DNA of 64,000 nt, from positions 1 through 64,000 of the forward strand of contig CANRBX010000004.1 in the NCBI GenBank assembly GCA_947628955.1, written 5' to 3'. Every line of letters starts with the position of its first letter. Positions within the stretch are counted from its first letter, which is position 1. Below, in pieces: positions 8,242-17,110 of this stretch. The notes beneath the pieces were generated by a model. The model was given only the letters and a program-made list of their open reading frames with translations, searched no databases and was not told the DNA's origin. This stretch comes from an uncultured Lachnospiraceae bacterium. GTDB lineage: Bacteria > Bacillota > Clostridia > Lachnospirales > Lachnospiraceae. The position numbers and the translations under genes are program-made.

Positions 8242-8856
8242 ATGATAGCAGTGATCAATTACGGAATGGGGAATACCGGTTCCATCATAAACATGCTGCA
8301 CCGGATCGGAACGGAAGCGGAAGTGGCAGAGCGGTCGGAAGACCTGGCTTTTGCGGACAAGATCATACTCCCAGGCGTAGGGACATTCGATACAGGGATG
8401 GGAAACCTTGAGGAGTTGGGATTTGCGGAAGTGATCCGGGAAGAGGTTCTGGGAAAAGGGAAACCGATCCTGGGGATCTGCCTGGGAATGCAGCTTTTGG
8501 GAAACCGGAGTGAGGAAGGAGAGAAAGAAGGCCTGGCCCTGATTGATTTTGACAACGTCAGGTTTTCGTTCGCTGCGGAGACAGAGCTTAAGATCCCGCA
8601 CATGGGATGGGATATCGTGGATATCAGGAAAACGGTCCCGTTAGTGGAAGGCATTATGGAAAGGCCGAGATATTATTTCGTACATTCCTACCATGCAGTA
8701 TGCAGGGATTCCACGGATATTCTGATGAGCTGCAGTTACGGATATGAGTTTACGGCGGCCGTTAACAGGGGGAATATCTATGGGACACAGTTCCATCCGG
8801 AGAAAAGCCACCGTTTCGGAATGAAGATCATGGAGAATTTTGTGAGGTGTGTCTGA
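8242..8856 (+). CDS. wbuY: HisH-like glutaminase subunit (WbuY)
   Basis: The 204-residue class I glutamine amidotransferase opens with INYGMGNTGSI, has PGVGTF, the nucleophile elbow GICLGMQLL (Cys near residue 80) and the His-Glu pair in QFHPEKS near residue 185. It releases ammonia from glutamine for the sugar amidotransferase, through the HisF-like partner. No other histidine genes occur nearby, and the pair sits between a sugar amidotransferase and glycan genes, so a histidine-pathway role is unlikely. Its stop TGA 8854-8856 shares a base with the ATG of the next gene. Confidence 0.9.
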   Translation: MIAVINYGMGNTGSIINMLHRIGTEAEVAERSEDLAFADKIILPGVGTFDTGMGNLEELGFAEVIREEVLGKGKPILGICLGMQLLGNRSEEGEKEGLALIDFDNVRFSFAAETELKIPHMGWDIVDIRKTVPLVEGIMERPRYYFVHSYHAVCRDSTDILMSCSYGYEFTAAVNRGNIYGTQFHPEKSHRFGMKIMENFVRCV

Positions 8857-9629
8857 TGTTTCAAAGACCAAGGATCATACCATGCCTGTCGATCATAGAT
8901 ACAGATCTGGTAAAGACAACACAGTTCAAGGAGCCGAGATATCTGGGAGACCCGATCAACGCTGTGAAGATATTCAATGACAAAGGCGTCGATGAGCTGT
9001 GTGTACTGGATATAAGAGCCAGTGTGAATCATGAGAGGCCCAGAATGGATTATCTGAAGGATATCGCCAGTGAGGCATTCATGCCGCTGAGCTACGGCGG
9101 AGGGATCACCACACTGGATGAGATCAAGGAGATCTTCCATGTCGGATATGAGAAAGTTATCTTAAATACATCCGCATTTCAGGATAACGGATTGATAGAA
9201 AAAGCGGCGCAGGCGGCCGGTTCCCAGAGCATTGTGGTGTCCATTGATTATAAGACGGAGATGTTCGGCAAGAGAAGTTGTTACATCAGTAGTGGGACAA
9301 GGAAGGTGAAGCTTACACCGGTCCAAGCGGCGAAGATGGCGGAAAGCCTGGGGGCGGGTGAACTTCTGCTGAACGCCATCTCCCGTGACGGTATGATGGA
9401 TGGGTATGACCTGAACACGATCCGTGAAGTAGCGGACATGGTAAGCATCCCTGTGATCGCTTCCTGCGGGGCAGGAAAAATCAGGGATATCAAAGCCGCT
9501 CTGGAGGAAGGACACGCCCATGCAGTAGCGGCTGGGAGTTTGTTCGTGTATTACGGGGAGGAGAAAGCGGTCCTGATTAATTTTCCGCAGGAGAAAGAAT
9601 TTGTGGGGGAAGGAATATCTAGGTTTTGA
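8856..9629 (+). CDS. wbuZ: HisF-like cyclase subunit (WbuZ)
   Basis: The 257-residue (beta/alpha)8-barrel protein has RIIPCLSIID at the start, FMPLSYGGGI, SIDYKTEMFG, and the second phosphate-binding half with VIASCGAGKI. The HisF catalytic Asp of the first strand is replaced within PCLSIID (HisF normally reads PCLDVxxG), which fits a paralogue that only channels ammonia. It should form a HisH/HisF-type complex with WbuY and pass ammonia to WbuX. ATG 8856 overlaps the wbuY stop and has GAGG upstream; an in-frame GTG at 8847 is less likely. It ends 40 bases before the permuted glycosyltransferase. Confidence 0.9.
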   Translation: MFQRPRIIPCLSIIDTDLVKTTQFKEPRYLGDPINAVKIFNDKGVDELCVLDIRASVNHERPRMDYLKDIASEAFMPLSYGGGITTLDEIKEIFHVGYEKVILNTSAFQDNGLIEKAAQAAGSQSIVVSIDYKTEMFGKRSCYISSGTRKVKLTPVQAAKMAESLGAGELLLNAISRDGMMDGYDLNTIREVADMVSIPVIASCGAGKIRDIKAALEEGHAHAVAAGSLFVYYGEEKAVLINFPQEKEFVGEGISRF

Positions 9630-9668
9630 TTGTAGGCAATTCAGGGATAAAGATGAGGAGAACTATTA

Positions 9669-10880
9669 ATGACGGATAATACAATATTGTTGCCGCAGAC
9701 GTCAGATCAGGGACTGCTGGCAAGATATTATTCGCTGGCTGATACTTTTGTTATCTGCAGTAAAAGAGAGAATTTCCCGACTACTTGTCTGGAAGCGCAA
9801 TGTTGTGGAACACCAGTAGCGGGATTCGATGTTGGGGGAATAAAGGAGACATCCATAGGTGGAACAATGAATTTTGTCCCATTTGGGGATTTAGATGGAT
9901 TGAGAGCAAGCGTGGGTCGGGCGATGGAAGAAGACGGGGAACTGACGGCATCAGAAGCACGGAGGTTGTTTTCGAAAGAAACAATGATAGAGAATTATCT
10001 TCGCGAATATGATAGGGGTGGAAGAAAAGAAAGAATCCTTCTGATTGATGTAAACTGTAAGCATTCTTCGACCGGAAAAATAGTATATGATCTTTTTCAA
10101 GGAATAAAGAAAAATGGCCGGGATGCCAGAATTTGTTATGGACGAGGCGAAAATATTAATGAGAAGGGAATCTACAAGTTTGGCTTAGATTGGGAAACAA
10201 ATATTCATGCAGGGCTTGCCAGGGTCACAGGGTATAATGGATATTTTTCCCCAATATCAACGTATCGTTTGATCCATTCAATTGAAGAGTATAAACCGGA
10301 TCTGATCCATATCCATGAGTTACATGCCTATTTTGTGAATATTAAACCCTTAATTGAGTATATAAAAAAGAAAAAAATACCGGTTGTATATACTTTTCAT
10401 TGTGAGTACACATATACAGGTAAATGCGGATATGCAAATGAATGTTCTAATTTTATGAACGAATGTGGCAATTGTCCAGAGCTGCATGAATATCCGAAAA
10501 GCTTGCTTTTTGACAGGACAAGACAGATGCTAAAAATGAAGAAACAGGAATTTGGAAATCTTGATATGACGATTGTTGCTCCTTCGAAGTGGCTAGCGGA
10601 TCGAGTAAAACTGTCTTTTTTAAAGAATAAGCAGATCGATGTTATATATAACGGAATTGATACAAATGTATTCCATCCAGTGGATGCCTCTGACCTTCGT
10701 GTTGAGCTGAAAATTCCTGCTGACCATAAAATTATATTATCTGTTGCACCGGATATTATGAGCGAGAGAAAAGGCGGGAAGTGGGTATTGAAACTGGCGG
10801 AGATGATAAAGAAAGATAAAGTTACATTTATTTTGGTTGGCGTTAAAAATATATGTGATATCAACATATTAGCGAATTAA
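9669..10880 (+). CDS. Circularly permuted GT4 glycosyltransferase (WcaC-like)
   Basis: The 403-residue frame holds the two halves of one GT4 enzyme in swapped order. Residues 1-115 are the end of the family's C-domain: SLADTFVICSKRENFPTTC, EAQCCGTPV, GFDVGGIKET, closing with MIENYLREY. Residues 123-403 are the N-domain and linker: LLIDVNCKHSSTGK, HIHELHAYF, FHCEYTYTGKCGYA, PSKWLADRVK, NGIDTNVF, MSERKGGKW, FILVGVKN, then stop. The last residues of the N half (DINILAN) and the first of the C half (DNTILLPQTSDQG) would join without loss into one ordinary enzyme. The composition turns AT-rich at about the junction (10.03 kb). It may be a working permuted enzyme, since GT-B termini lie close together, or a rearrangement product. 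Confidence 0.75.
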   Translation: MTDNTILLPQTSDQGLLARYYSLADTFVICSKRENFPTTCLEAQCCGTPVAGFDVGGIKETSIGGTMNFVPFGDLDGLRASVGRAMEEDGELTASEARRLFSKETMIENYLREYDRGGRKERILLIDVNCKHSSTGKIVYDLFQGIKKNGRDARICYGRGENINEKGIYKFGLDWETNIHAGLARVTGYNGYFSPISTYRLIHSIEEYKPDLIHIHELHAYFVNIKPLIEYIKKKKIPVVYTFHCEYTYTGKCGYANECSNFMNECGNCPELHEYPKSLLFDRTRQMLKMKKQEFGNLDMTIVAPSKWLADRVKLSFLKNKQIDVIYNGIDTNVFHPVDASDLRVELKIPADHKIILSVAPDIMSERKGGKWVLKLAEMIKKDKVTFILVGVKNICDINILAN

Positions 10881-10914
10881 ATATAGAATGCTACAAAGGT
10901 TTATAGGAGAAAGC

Positions 10915-12243
10915 ATGAAAAAGATAACTATACATCAATTGTATTATGTAAAGTGTCCCGTTAATCATCTTCTGGTAATCATGCTGATAAGTGTATTTAG
11001 TTTGCCGATATATATTCTTTTTGAATATATGATAAATGCACCATATAATGTCATAAATCTTATGCTTGTTTTTTCGACGGTTATTATGATCAGTTGTGGA
11101 ATATATGATGTCAAGAAGAAAGGGATTAACTTAAGCAATGTATTTGCAATTTTCTATTTTGGTGTTTTACTAATGAATAATTTAAATATATCTGCTTTGC
11201 AAAAAGAAAAAACAATAGTAGATGCATATTACTTTTTATCTGGACCGATAATATATTTCCTCATTTTGAGGTTTTATAATAAAATAGGGAAAAAACGTTT
11301 AAAAAAAAGGATATCTATTAATGCAGATATTATAGGGATAATAATTATTATTCTTTGTTTAATATTAAAGATATATATTTATAATGTTAAAGGAATACGT
11401 TTTTTTTCCACATTATGGCGAACAGAAGAGGCAATGGCGTTCACTATTCCAGGTGCGACGGGAATGGCAGATATATTTCTGTGGTTATCATTGATGATGG
11501 TACCCGTAATAAGGAAAAAGTGGTTAAAAGTATTAGCTATTTTAGTTCCAACGGTATGTATAGTCTTATCTGCTAGTAGACAGGATTTTATTATACTGGG
11601 AGTTTATATTGGATTGGCTTGGGGTATGCGATATGGGAAACAATTTTTTTCAAAAAAGAATACCATAAGATGTTTAGCGATGCTGATGATAATGTTGGTT
11701 ATTTTCTCTGTATGGGGAAATTACCGTCAAAAAAAAATAGGGTGGACAAATGTAGGGGCATCAATTGCGTTTTTTATGGAAAGTAGAACAGATAATTTTA
11801 TAGTTAATTGGGTTTATGGGTATACAGGTATTAACTTTGATGTGTTAAAACAAGAAGTTATTGAAAAGGAAAAAACAGAAGAATTTAGAGCATTAGTGCT
11901 TCCTATAATGAGAATATTTGGAGGAACTGAAGCAGTTTTGGAATATGAGAACGAAGTGAGAACATATGGTTTAAACGGATATAACGCCTCATCGTTTCTA
12001 GGACGGTATATTAGGGAATTTGGAGTATTTTATCTTGTTGATATTATGTTGCTTGCAGTATTAGTTATTATACTGGATTATTTGTGCTGTTTGGCAGATT
12101 TTAGGGGTGGTCAGGTATTTTTATTGACGATGACAGCGTTAACTTTTTTTGGTGATTATTATATGGGCGTTGTAAGTATGTTTTTTGCCATCGTTATTGG
12201 AATAATTATACATTTTATGGTGAATACTACCAGAAACCGATAA
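10915..12243 (+). CDS. wzy: Polysaccharide polymerase (Wzy-like)
   Basis: The 442-residue, AT-rich integral membrane protein has about 10-12 hydrophobic segments and one larger polar stretch (about residues 285-355), as in Wzy polymerases. The motif LSASRQDFI near residue 220 resembles the SxSR strand seen in oligosaccharide-repeat polymerases (O-Ag polymerase type). It should join lipid-linked repeat units on the outer face of the membrane. ATG 10915 is preceded by a strong AGGAG; the in-frame ATG at 10888 is not. It lies between glycosyltransferase genes and upstream of Wzx at 13670. Sequence identity in this class is low, so the call rests on topology and place. Confidence 0.7.
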   Translation: MKKITIHQLYYVKCPVNHLLVIMLISVFSLPIYILFEYMINAPYNVINLMLVFSTVIMISCGIYDVKKKGINLSNVFAIFYFGVLLMNNLNISALQKEKTIVDAYYFLSGPIIYFLILRFYNKIGKKRLKKRISINADIIGIIIIILCLILKIYIYNVKGIRFFSTLWRTEEAMAFTIPGATGMADIFLWLSLMMVPVIRKKWLKVLAILVPTVCIVLSASRQDFIILGVYIGLAWGMRYGKQFFSKKNTIRCLAMLMIMLVIFSVWGNYRQKKIGWTNVGASIAFFMESRTDNFIVNWVYGYTGINFDVLKQEVIEKEKTEEFRALVLPIMRIFGGTEAVLEYENEVRTYGLNGYNASSFLGRYIREFGVFYLVDIMLLAVLVIILDYLCCLADFRGGQVFLLTMTALTFFGDYYMGVVSMFFAIVIGIIIHFMVNTTRNR

Positions 12244-12352
12244 CTAATTACGCTATATGGTTTCTATTGATATTATAATCAGGAAACAGGCAACGTATTT
12301 GAACTAGAAAAAATGAAAAATGAAAATAGCGTACTGTCAGGAGAAAAATAAA

Positions 12353-13663
12353 ATGTTAGATTTTTTAATTGTTTACGAGCATAAGGCGAGAGAGTTGGAC
12401 AATGTTTGTCTTTTGAAAGCTGAGTTAGAATTACGGGGTTATTCTGTAGAAATAATTCAAAGTGCAGAATTGTATACGTATCAATATAGAACGAAAAAGA
12501 AACCTGCGGTTTTAGTAACATTTGCGTTATACGACGATGAATCATTTGAAGGCCATGTAACAGGTGTTGTAGGCTGCATTGATAAGGTTGTTAATCTTCA
12601 ATGGGAACAGGTACTTTCTGGAGATTTAACTAGTGTGAAGTTTCATACTCCTAAGGGAAAAGCAGCATGGGCGACGCATGTGTGCTGGGGACAGGAGAGC
12701 TTTGAACGATTGAAAAAATCCGGTGTAAAGAATGTAGTTCTTACCGGAGCGATTCAAATGGATTTTTTAATAGGGAATTTAAGAAATTATTATATGTCGC
12801 GCCAAGAAATGAATGTAAAGTACAAATTACCTCAAGGAAAGCTGGTTTTATATATTTCTTCTTTTGTTGGTACAACAGCAACAAAAAAGGAACAGGAGTT
12901 GACACGAGCTAAAATTGGAAATGTTGTTGATACCAGTAAGAATATAGGGATTGAATCCAAAAAAAAGACGCTGGAAATATTTGACTTGCTGATGGAGAAG
13001 AATAGTGAATATTTCATAGTTTATCGTCCGCATCCGGGCGAACTTATAGATGAGACATTAGAACTGATGATGAAAAAACATCGTAATAAATTTCAGGTTA
13101 TATCGGAAGATTCTGTTAAACAATGGATATTAATTGCCGATCATATTATTACTTGGATTTCTACTTCAATTGCTGAAGCGTATTTTGCTGGTCGAAACTG
13201 TATTGTGTTACGGCCTGTTCCGGTGCCGATGGCATGTGATAGCGTGCTATTCACAGATGCTAACATCATTTCTGATGTCGACGGACTGGAAAAAGTATTA
13301 AAAGTAGAAAGGGCAGGATTTCCTATACCATCAAAAAACATGGATTATTATTATGGTTCATATAATGATGGAAAAGCTTATGTTCGCGTTGTAAATTTGC
13401 TGGAACAGGTTTATAGCACTACAGATTATAATATTATAGGCATTCCTAAAAGATTGTATTTAGGAGTCCCGATAAAGAATTTAATTAAAAGAATGATACT
13501 TTTTTTCCATATAACCAGCAGAACATGGCCCATTATATATATACGTCGCATTCGGGAGTGGCTGGAATTTTTTGAACATTATCGAAAAAAAACTGTTTGT
13601 GAACAGGTTACTCCAGAGCAGATTGAAAAGATAACTATGAAATTGAAGCAAATTATACAGTGA
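12353..13663 (+). CDS. Surface carbohydrate biosynthesis protein (GT-B-like, possible glycosyltransferase)
   Basis: The 436-residue soluble protein starts LDFLIVYEHKARELDNVCLL, a pattern I associate with the 'surface carbohydrate biosynthesis protein' family. It has a Rossmann-like C-half with IVYRPHPGE near residue 230 and TWISTSIAEAYFAGR near residue 270, as in the CDP-glycerol transferase and UDP-GlcNAc 2-epimerase-like GT-B fold. It probably transfers a sugar or sugar-phosphate. In this operon a transferase for the pseudaminic-type sugar is otherwise not obvious, so this protein is one candidate; that is inference. ATG 12353 has AGGAG at 12339; ATG 12320 is less suitable. AT-rich, like its neighbours. 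Confidence 0.6.
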   Translation: MLDFLIVYEHKARELDNVCLLKAELELRGYSVEIIQSAELYTYQYRTKKKPAVLVTFALYDDESFEGHVTGVVGCIDKVVNLQWEQVLSGDLTSVKFHTPKGKAAWATHVCWGQESFERLKKSGVKNVVLTGAIQMDFLIGNLRNYYMSRQEMNVKYKLPQGKLVLYISSFVGTTATKKEQELTRAKIGNVVDTSKNIGIESKKKTLEIFDLLMEKNSEYFIVYRPHPGELIDETLELMMKKHRNKFQVISEDSVKQWILIADHIITWISTSIAEAYFAGRNCIVLRPVPVPMACDSVLFTDANIISDVDGLEKVLKVERAGFPIPSKNMDYYYGSYNDGKAYVRVVNLLEQVYSTTDYNIIGIPKRLYLGVPIKNLIKRMILFFHITSRTWPIIYIRRIREWLEFFEHYRKKTVCEQVTPEQIEKITMKLKQIIQ

Positions 13664-13669
13664 TCGCTT

Positions 13670-15085
13670 ATGGATAGTCGTTTGTTTATAAAGAATATGT
13701 TTAGATATTGCATTCCTACAATTGTATCGGCCATTGTTGCGGTTATGGTGTTGCCTTTGATTTCTAGAATGTATCCCGAAGATGAATATGGATATATTAA
13801 TAACTTTTATACCATTGGAAACATGTTAATGGGGATTGTCTTTTTGGGTTTGGATAGCGCCTACATACGCTATTTTAATGAACCGCCAGAAGGGGCTTCT
13901 CGAAATGGCCTTTTTTTCTTTGCGCTAAAAGTAGGAATAGTGGTTACTGTGTGTGGATTCACCTTTGTTTTGCTATTTACTCCGGCGCAGGCCTCTGGTC
14001 TATTATTTAATGAAAATGGGGTTATAGGGCTCACTTTTCTGGGAGTGTATGTTATTGAATTAGTTTTTTTTCGATTATTGAATATTAATTTTCGCTTTTC
14101 TGAACAGGCAAGAGCATACAATATTCAACAGATTAGTTTTACTGTTTGTAATAGATGTCTGTTTCTATTAGCTGTTATTTATACGACAAGATATATTTTC
14201 TCTGTAGGAATCATTGTTGCTGGTATGTTGGGAATTGTATTGATAAGCCTGTGGATACAAAGATTTGTATTTGATGATGTTAAAATCAATGTGATGGTAA
14301 AAAAGGAAATGCTTCTTTTTGCTATTCCTGTAATGCCAGCAACGATTATAACAATGTTGAATAATACTATTGCTAATCTGTTCCTAGGTGGTTTTGGATT
14401 GCGCAGTGAAGCAGGACGGTTGGCTATAGCTATGAGTTTGTCAAATATTTTTGCTGTAATTCCAAATGCGTTTTCGGTTTATTGGGGACCGTTTATGTAT
14501 AAATATTATCATCAAGAGCAGGAAAGAATAAAAAATATACACGATATGATAATGATGTTTAGTATGCTGATGCTAATTTGCATAATAATTTTTCAGGATG
14601 TGCTGTATATGCTATTGGGGAAAAGCTATCGAACATCCCAATCGTATTTTCTCATAATTATGCTTGTACCTATTTCTAATATTATAGCAGAAACAACAAC
14701 TTATGGAATTGGAATAGCTAAAAAAACGAAATATATGTTGCTCGCAGCAATGGTCGGATGTCTGATCAATATTATTGCATGCTGTTTGTTTATTCCTCGT
14801 TTAGGCGCGTGCGGGGCAGCGATAGGGATTGCGCTTTCAGCAACAATAACTTTCATGTTGAAGAGTATTATAGGACAACATTTTTATTCAAGCGTTCGAA
14901 ATAGAACTAAATCAATATTGAGCATGTTACTAATATGGATAGTGTGTATCAGTAATTCATTTCTGTACAAGAAATTACCACTTCGTATAATGCTATGCTT
15001 GGTTATAGCAGGTACAGCGATTTTCTTATATTGGAGTTATATAGAAAAAATTATTGCATATTTAAAACGTTTTAATAAAGGATAG
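13670..15085 (+). CDS. wzx: Repeat-unit flippase (Wzx-like)
   Basis: The 471-residue protein with about 12-14 membrane segments starts FIKNMFRYCIPTIVSAIVAV and has the MATE/PST flippase pattern, including LPLISRMYPEDEYGYIN near residue 25, where polysaccharide transporters carry a similar conserved segment. It should move the finished lipid-linked repeat from the inner to the outer leaflet. It starts 6 bases after the previous gene and is strongly AT-rich. It pairs with the Wzy at 10915; the - operon has its own Wzx at 35574, so each operon carries its own export pair. Confidence 0.85.
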   Translation: MDSRLFIKNMFRYCIPTIVSAIVAVMVLPLISRMYPEDEYGYINNFYTIGNMLMGIVFLGLDSAYIRYFNEPPEGASRNGLFFFALKVGIVVTVCGFTFVLLFTPAQASGLLFNENGVIGLTFLGVYVIELVFFRLLNINFRFSEQARAYNIQQISFTVCNRCLFLLAVIYTTRYIFSVGIIVAGMLGIVLISLWIQRFVFDDVKINVMVKKEMLLFAIPVMPATIITMLNNTIANLFLGGFGLRSEAGRLAIAMSLSNIFAVIPNAFSVYWGPFMYKYYHQEQERIKNIHDMIMMFSMLMLICIIIFQDVLYMLLGKSYRTSQSYFLIIMLVPISNIIAETTTYGIGIAKKTKYMLLAAMVGCLINIIACCLFIPRLGACGAAIGIALSATITFMLKSIIGQHFYSSVRNRTKSILSMLLIWIVCISNSFLYKKLPLRIMLCLVIAGTAIFLYWSYIEKIIAYLKRFNKG

Positions 15086-15099
15086 GGAGGATTAGGGTA

Positions 15100-16299
15100 A
15101 TGGAGAAACTTGCGCTTCAAGGAGGAAATCCAGTAAGGGGTGAGAAAATATTTTATGGGAGGCAATGGATAGATAAAGAAGATATAAAAAGCGTTCAAGA
15201 TGTGTTACTTAGCAATTTAATTACAAGTGGCCCAAAGGTAGAAGAATTGGAATTTAAGTTGACAAGATATACAGGTGCTAAATATGCTGTAGCTGTGTCT
15301 AATGGCACGGCGGCACTTCATTGTGCATGTCTAGCGGCTGGCGTGGGTTCGGGGGATGAGGTGATCACGACACCTCTTACTTTCGTGGCCAGCGCTAATT
15401 GCGCGTTGTATTGCGGTGCGAGACCGGTATTCGCGGATGTGGATCCGGAGACTTATAATATTGACCCTGCGAGTATAGAAGCCCGTATCACAGATAAAAC
15501 AAAGGCAGTTGTGGCGGTAGACTTCACTGGTCAGGCAGTGAAGATAAAGGAAATCCGGGAAATCTGTGATAGGCATGGCCTAATATTCATTGAAGACGCC
15601 GCCCATTCTATTGGCACGAAATATAATGGAAAGATGGTCGGCAGTTTAGCGGATATCACTACTTTTAGTTTTCATCCAGTAAAGACTGTGACATCAGGGG
15701 AAGGCGGGGCGGTTCTCACGAATGATGATGAGTTGTATAAGAAGATAGTTCTTGCCCATACACATGGTATTACCCATGATGAAGCACTAATGGAGGAAGC
15801 TCCACATGAAGGGATGTGGTATTATGAGCAAGTGAATCTTGGATACAATTACAGACTTACAGATTTTCAGGCAGCCCTGCTTATTAGTCAGTTGGGAAAA
15901 ATTGAAAAGTTTAAGGCAAGAAGGCAGAAGATAGTAAAGCGATATAATGAGGCGTTTGCAGAAGTTCCGGAAATTATTGTACAGAAGGAAATTTCAGAAT
16001 CAGATACATGTCGACATCTATATATTATTCGGTTGGATTTTGGGAAATTATCTTGTACGAGGCGGCAATTTTTTGATGCAATGAGTGCTGAAAATGTTCA
16101 GTGCCAGGTCCATTATGTGCCGGTTTACTGGTTCCCGTATTACCGGCATCTAGGGTATGAGAGGAGACTTTGCCCGGTGGCAGAGGAGATCTATAAGGGA
16201 ATTCTGAGCATACCTCTCTATCCCAGGTTGACGGATCAGGATGTAGAGGATGTGATCCATGCGGTGAAAAAAGTAGTTGAGAATTACAGAAAAAGATAA
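15100..16299 (+). CDS. pseC: UDP-4-amino-4,6-dideoxy-N-acetyl-beta-L-altrosamine transaminase (PseC)
   Basis: The 399-residue DegT/DnrJ-type aminotransferase begins LALQGGNPVRGEKIFYGRQW, typical of PseC. The PLP lysine lies in FSFHPVKTVTSGEGG near residue 193, with VAVDFTGQ and IEDAAHSIG before it. It transaminates C4 of the 6-deoxy-L-4-hexulose formed from UDP-GlcNAc, the second step towards pseudaminic acid. GGGAGG lies upstream of the ATG. It starts a run of pseudaminic acid genes (pseC, pseF, pseI, pseH, pseG). No pseB is present in the window, so its substrate must come from FnlA or from elsewhere. Base composition returns from AT-rich towards moderate within this gene. Confidence 0.93.
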   Translation: MEKLALQGGNPVRGEKIFYGRQWIDKEDIKSVQDVLLSNLITSGPKVEELEFKLTRYTGAKYAVAVSNGTAALHCACLAAGVGSGDEVITTPLTFVASANCALYCGARPVFADVDPETYNIDPASIEARITDKTKAVVAVDFTGQAVKIKEIREICDRHGLIFIEDAAHSIGTKYNGKMVGSLADITTFSFHPVKTVTSGEGGAVLTNDDELYKKIVLAHTHGITHDEALMEEAPHEGMWYYEQVNLGYNYRLTDFQAALLISQLGKIEKFKARRQKIVKRYNEAFAEVPEIIVQKEISESDTCRHLYIIRLDFGKLSCTRRQFFDAMSAENVQCQVHYVPVYWFPYYRHLGYERRLCPVAEEIYKGILSIPLYPRLTDQDVEDVIHAVKKVVENYRKR

Positions 16300-16331
16300 A
16301 TCCTGTTGTTTTATACGAAGGAGCCTAGAAG

Positions 16332-17033
16332 ATGGATAATGCAATAGCTGTTATAACGGCCCGGGGAGGAAGCAAACGGATACCCCGGAAGAATATAAAG
16401 GAATTCTGTGGAAAGCCAATCATGGAATACTCCATTCAGGCGGCACTGGGGGCAGGCATTTTTGATGAGGTCATGGTGTCCACGGATGATTCGGAGATTG
16501 CGGACATCGCAAGAAGGGCCGGGGCCAGTGTCCCTTTCATGCGTTCAGAAAAAATGGCAAACGATTATGCAACGACGGCAGATGTATTGGCAGAAGTTTT
16601 GGAACAGTATGAAAAAGTTGGAAAACAGTTTGCTTTGATCTGCTGTATCTATCCTACGGCACCGTTTGTTACGGCAGAAAAGATTAAGAAGGCAGGAGAA
16701 ACCCTGCTTCAGTCGGATGCGGATACGCTTATTCCCGTTGTAAGATACAGTTTCCCTCCCCAGAGGGCTTTGTTGATTCGGGACGGTTTTGTCTCGTACC
16801 AGTACCCGCAATATGCCCTAACCCGGAGTCAGGATCTGGAGCCAATCTACCATGACTGTGGTCAATTCTATTTTTGCAGAATGGAACCATTCCTCTCTTC
16901 AAGGTCTTTGGTCTGCGGGAAGACTCTTCCGTATATCATTCCGGAGGAAGAGGTACAGGATATAGATACCATAGCGGACTGGCATCTTGCGGAACTGAAA
17001 TATGAGTGTCTGAAAAGGTTGGGTAGGGTATAA
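16332..17033 (+). CDS. pseF: Pseudaminic acid cytidylyltransferase (PseF)
   Basis: The 233-residue CMP-nonulosonate synthetase has AVITARGGSKRIPRKN at the N-terminus (CTP-binding loop), STDDSEIADIA, and IYPTAPFV. The DxD-type end QDIDTIADW near residue 210 is usual for NeuA/PseF enzymes. It couples CTP to the nonulosonic acid to give the CMP-activated donor. Place between pseC and pseI points to pseudaminic rather than sialic acid. The start ATG 16332 has AAGGAG 11 bases upstream. Confidence 0.93.
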   Translation: MDNAIAVITARGGSKRIPRKNIKEFCGKPIMEYSIQAALGAGIFDEVMVSTDDSEIADIARRAGASVPFMRSEKMANDYATTADVLAEVLEQYEKVGKQFALICCIYPTAPFVTAEKIKKAGETLLQSDADTLIPVVRYSFPPQRALLIRDGFVSYQYPQYALTRSQDLEPIYHDCGQFYFCRMEPFLSSRSLVCGKTLPYIIPEEEVQDIDTIADWHLAELKYECLKRLGRV

Positions 17034-17110
17034 CCGGCAGTATGGCTTAATGGGTTCTATGGGGTTCTATGGAATACGAGGTATTTTTGAAAGGTAATTG
17101 GGAGAACAGC

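Noticed and set aside
7528..8601. A 357-codon - strand frame opposite wbuX and wbuY
   Set aside because: Both opposite genes have full catalytic motifs and coupled starts. The antisense product has no recognisable family.
8242..9629. Histidine biosynthesis genes hisH and hisF
   Set aside because: No other his genes are present and the pair follows a sugar amidotransferase. The first-strand Asp region of HisF is changed, so WbuY/WbuZ roles fit better.
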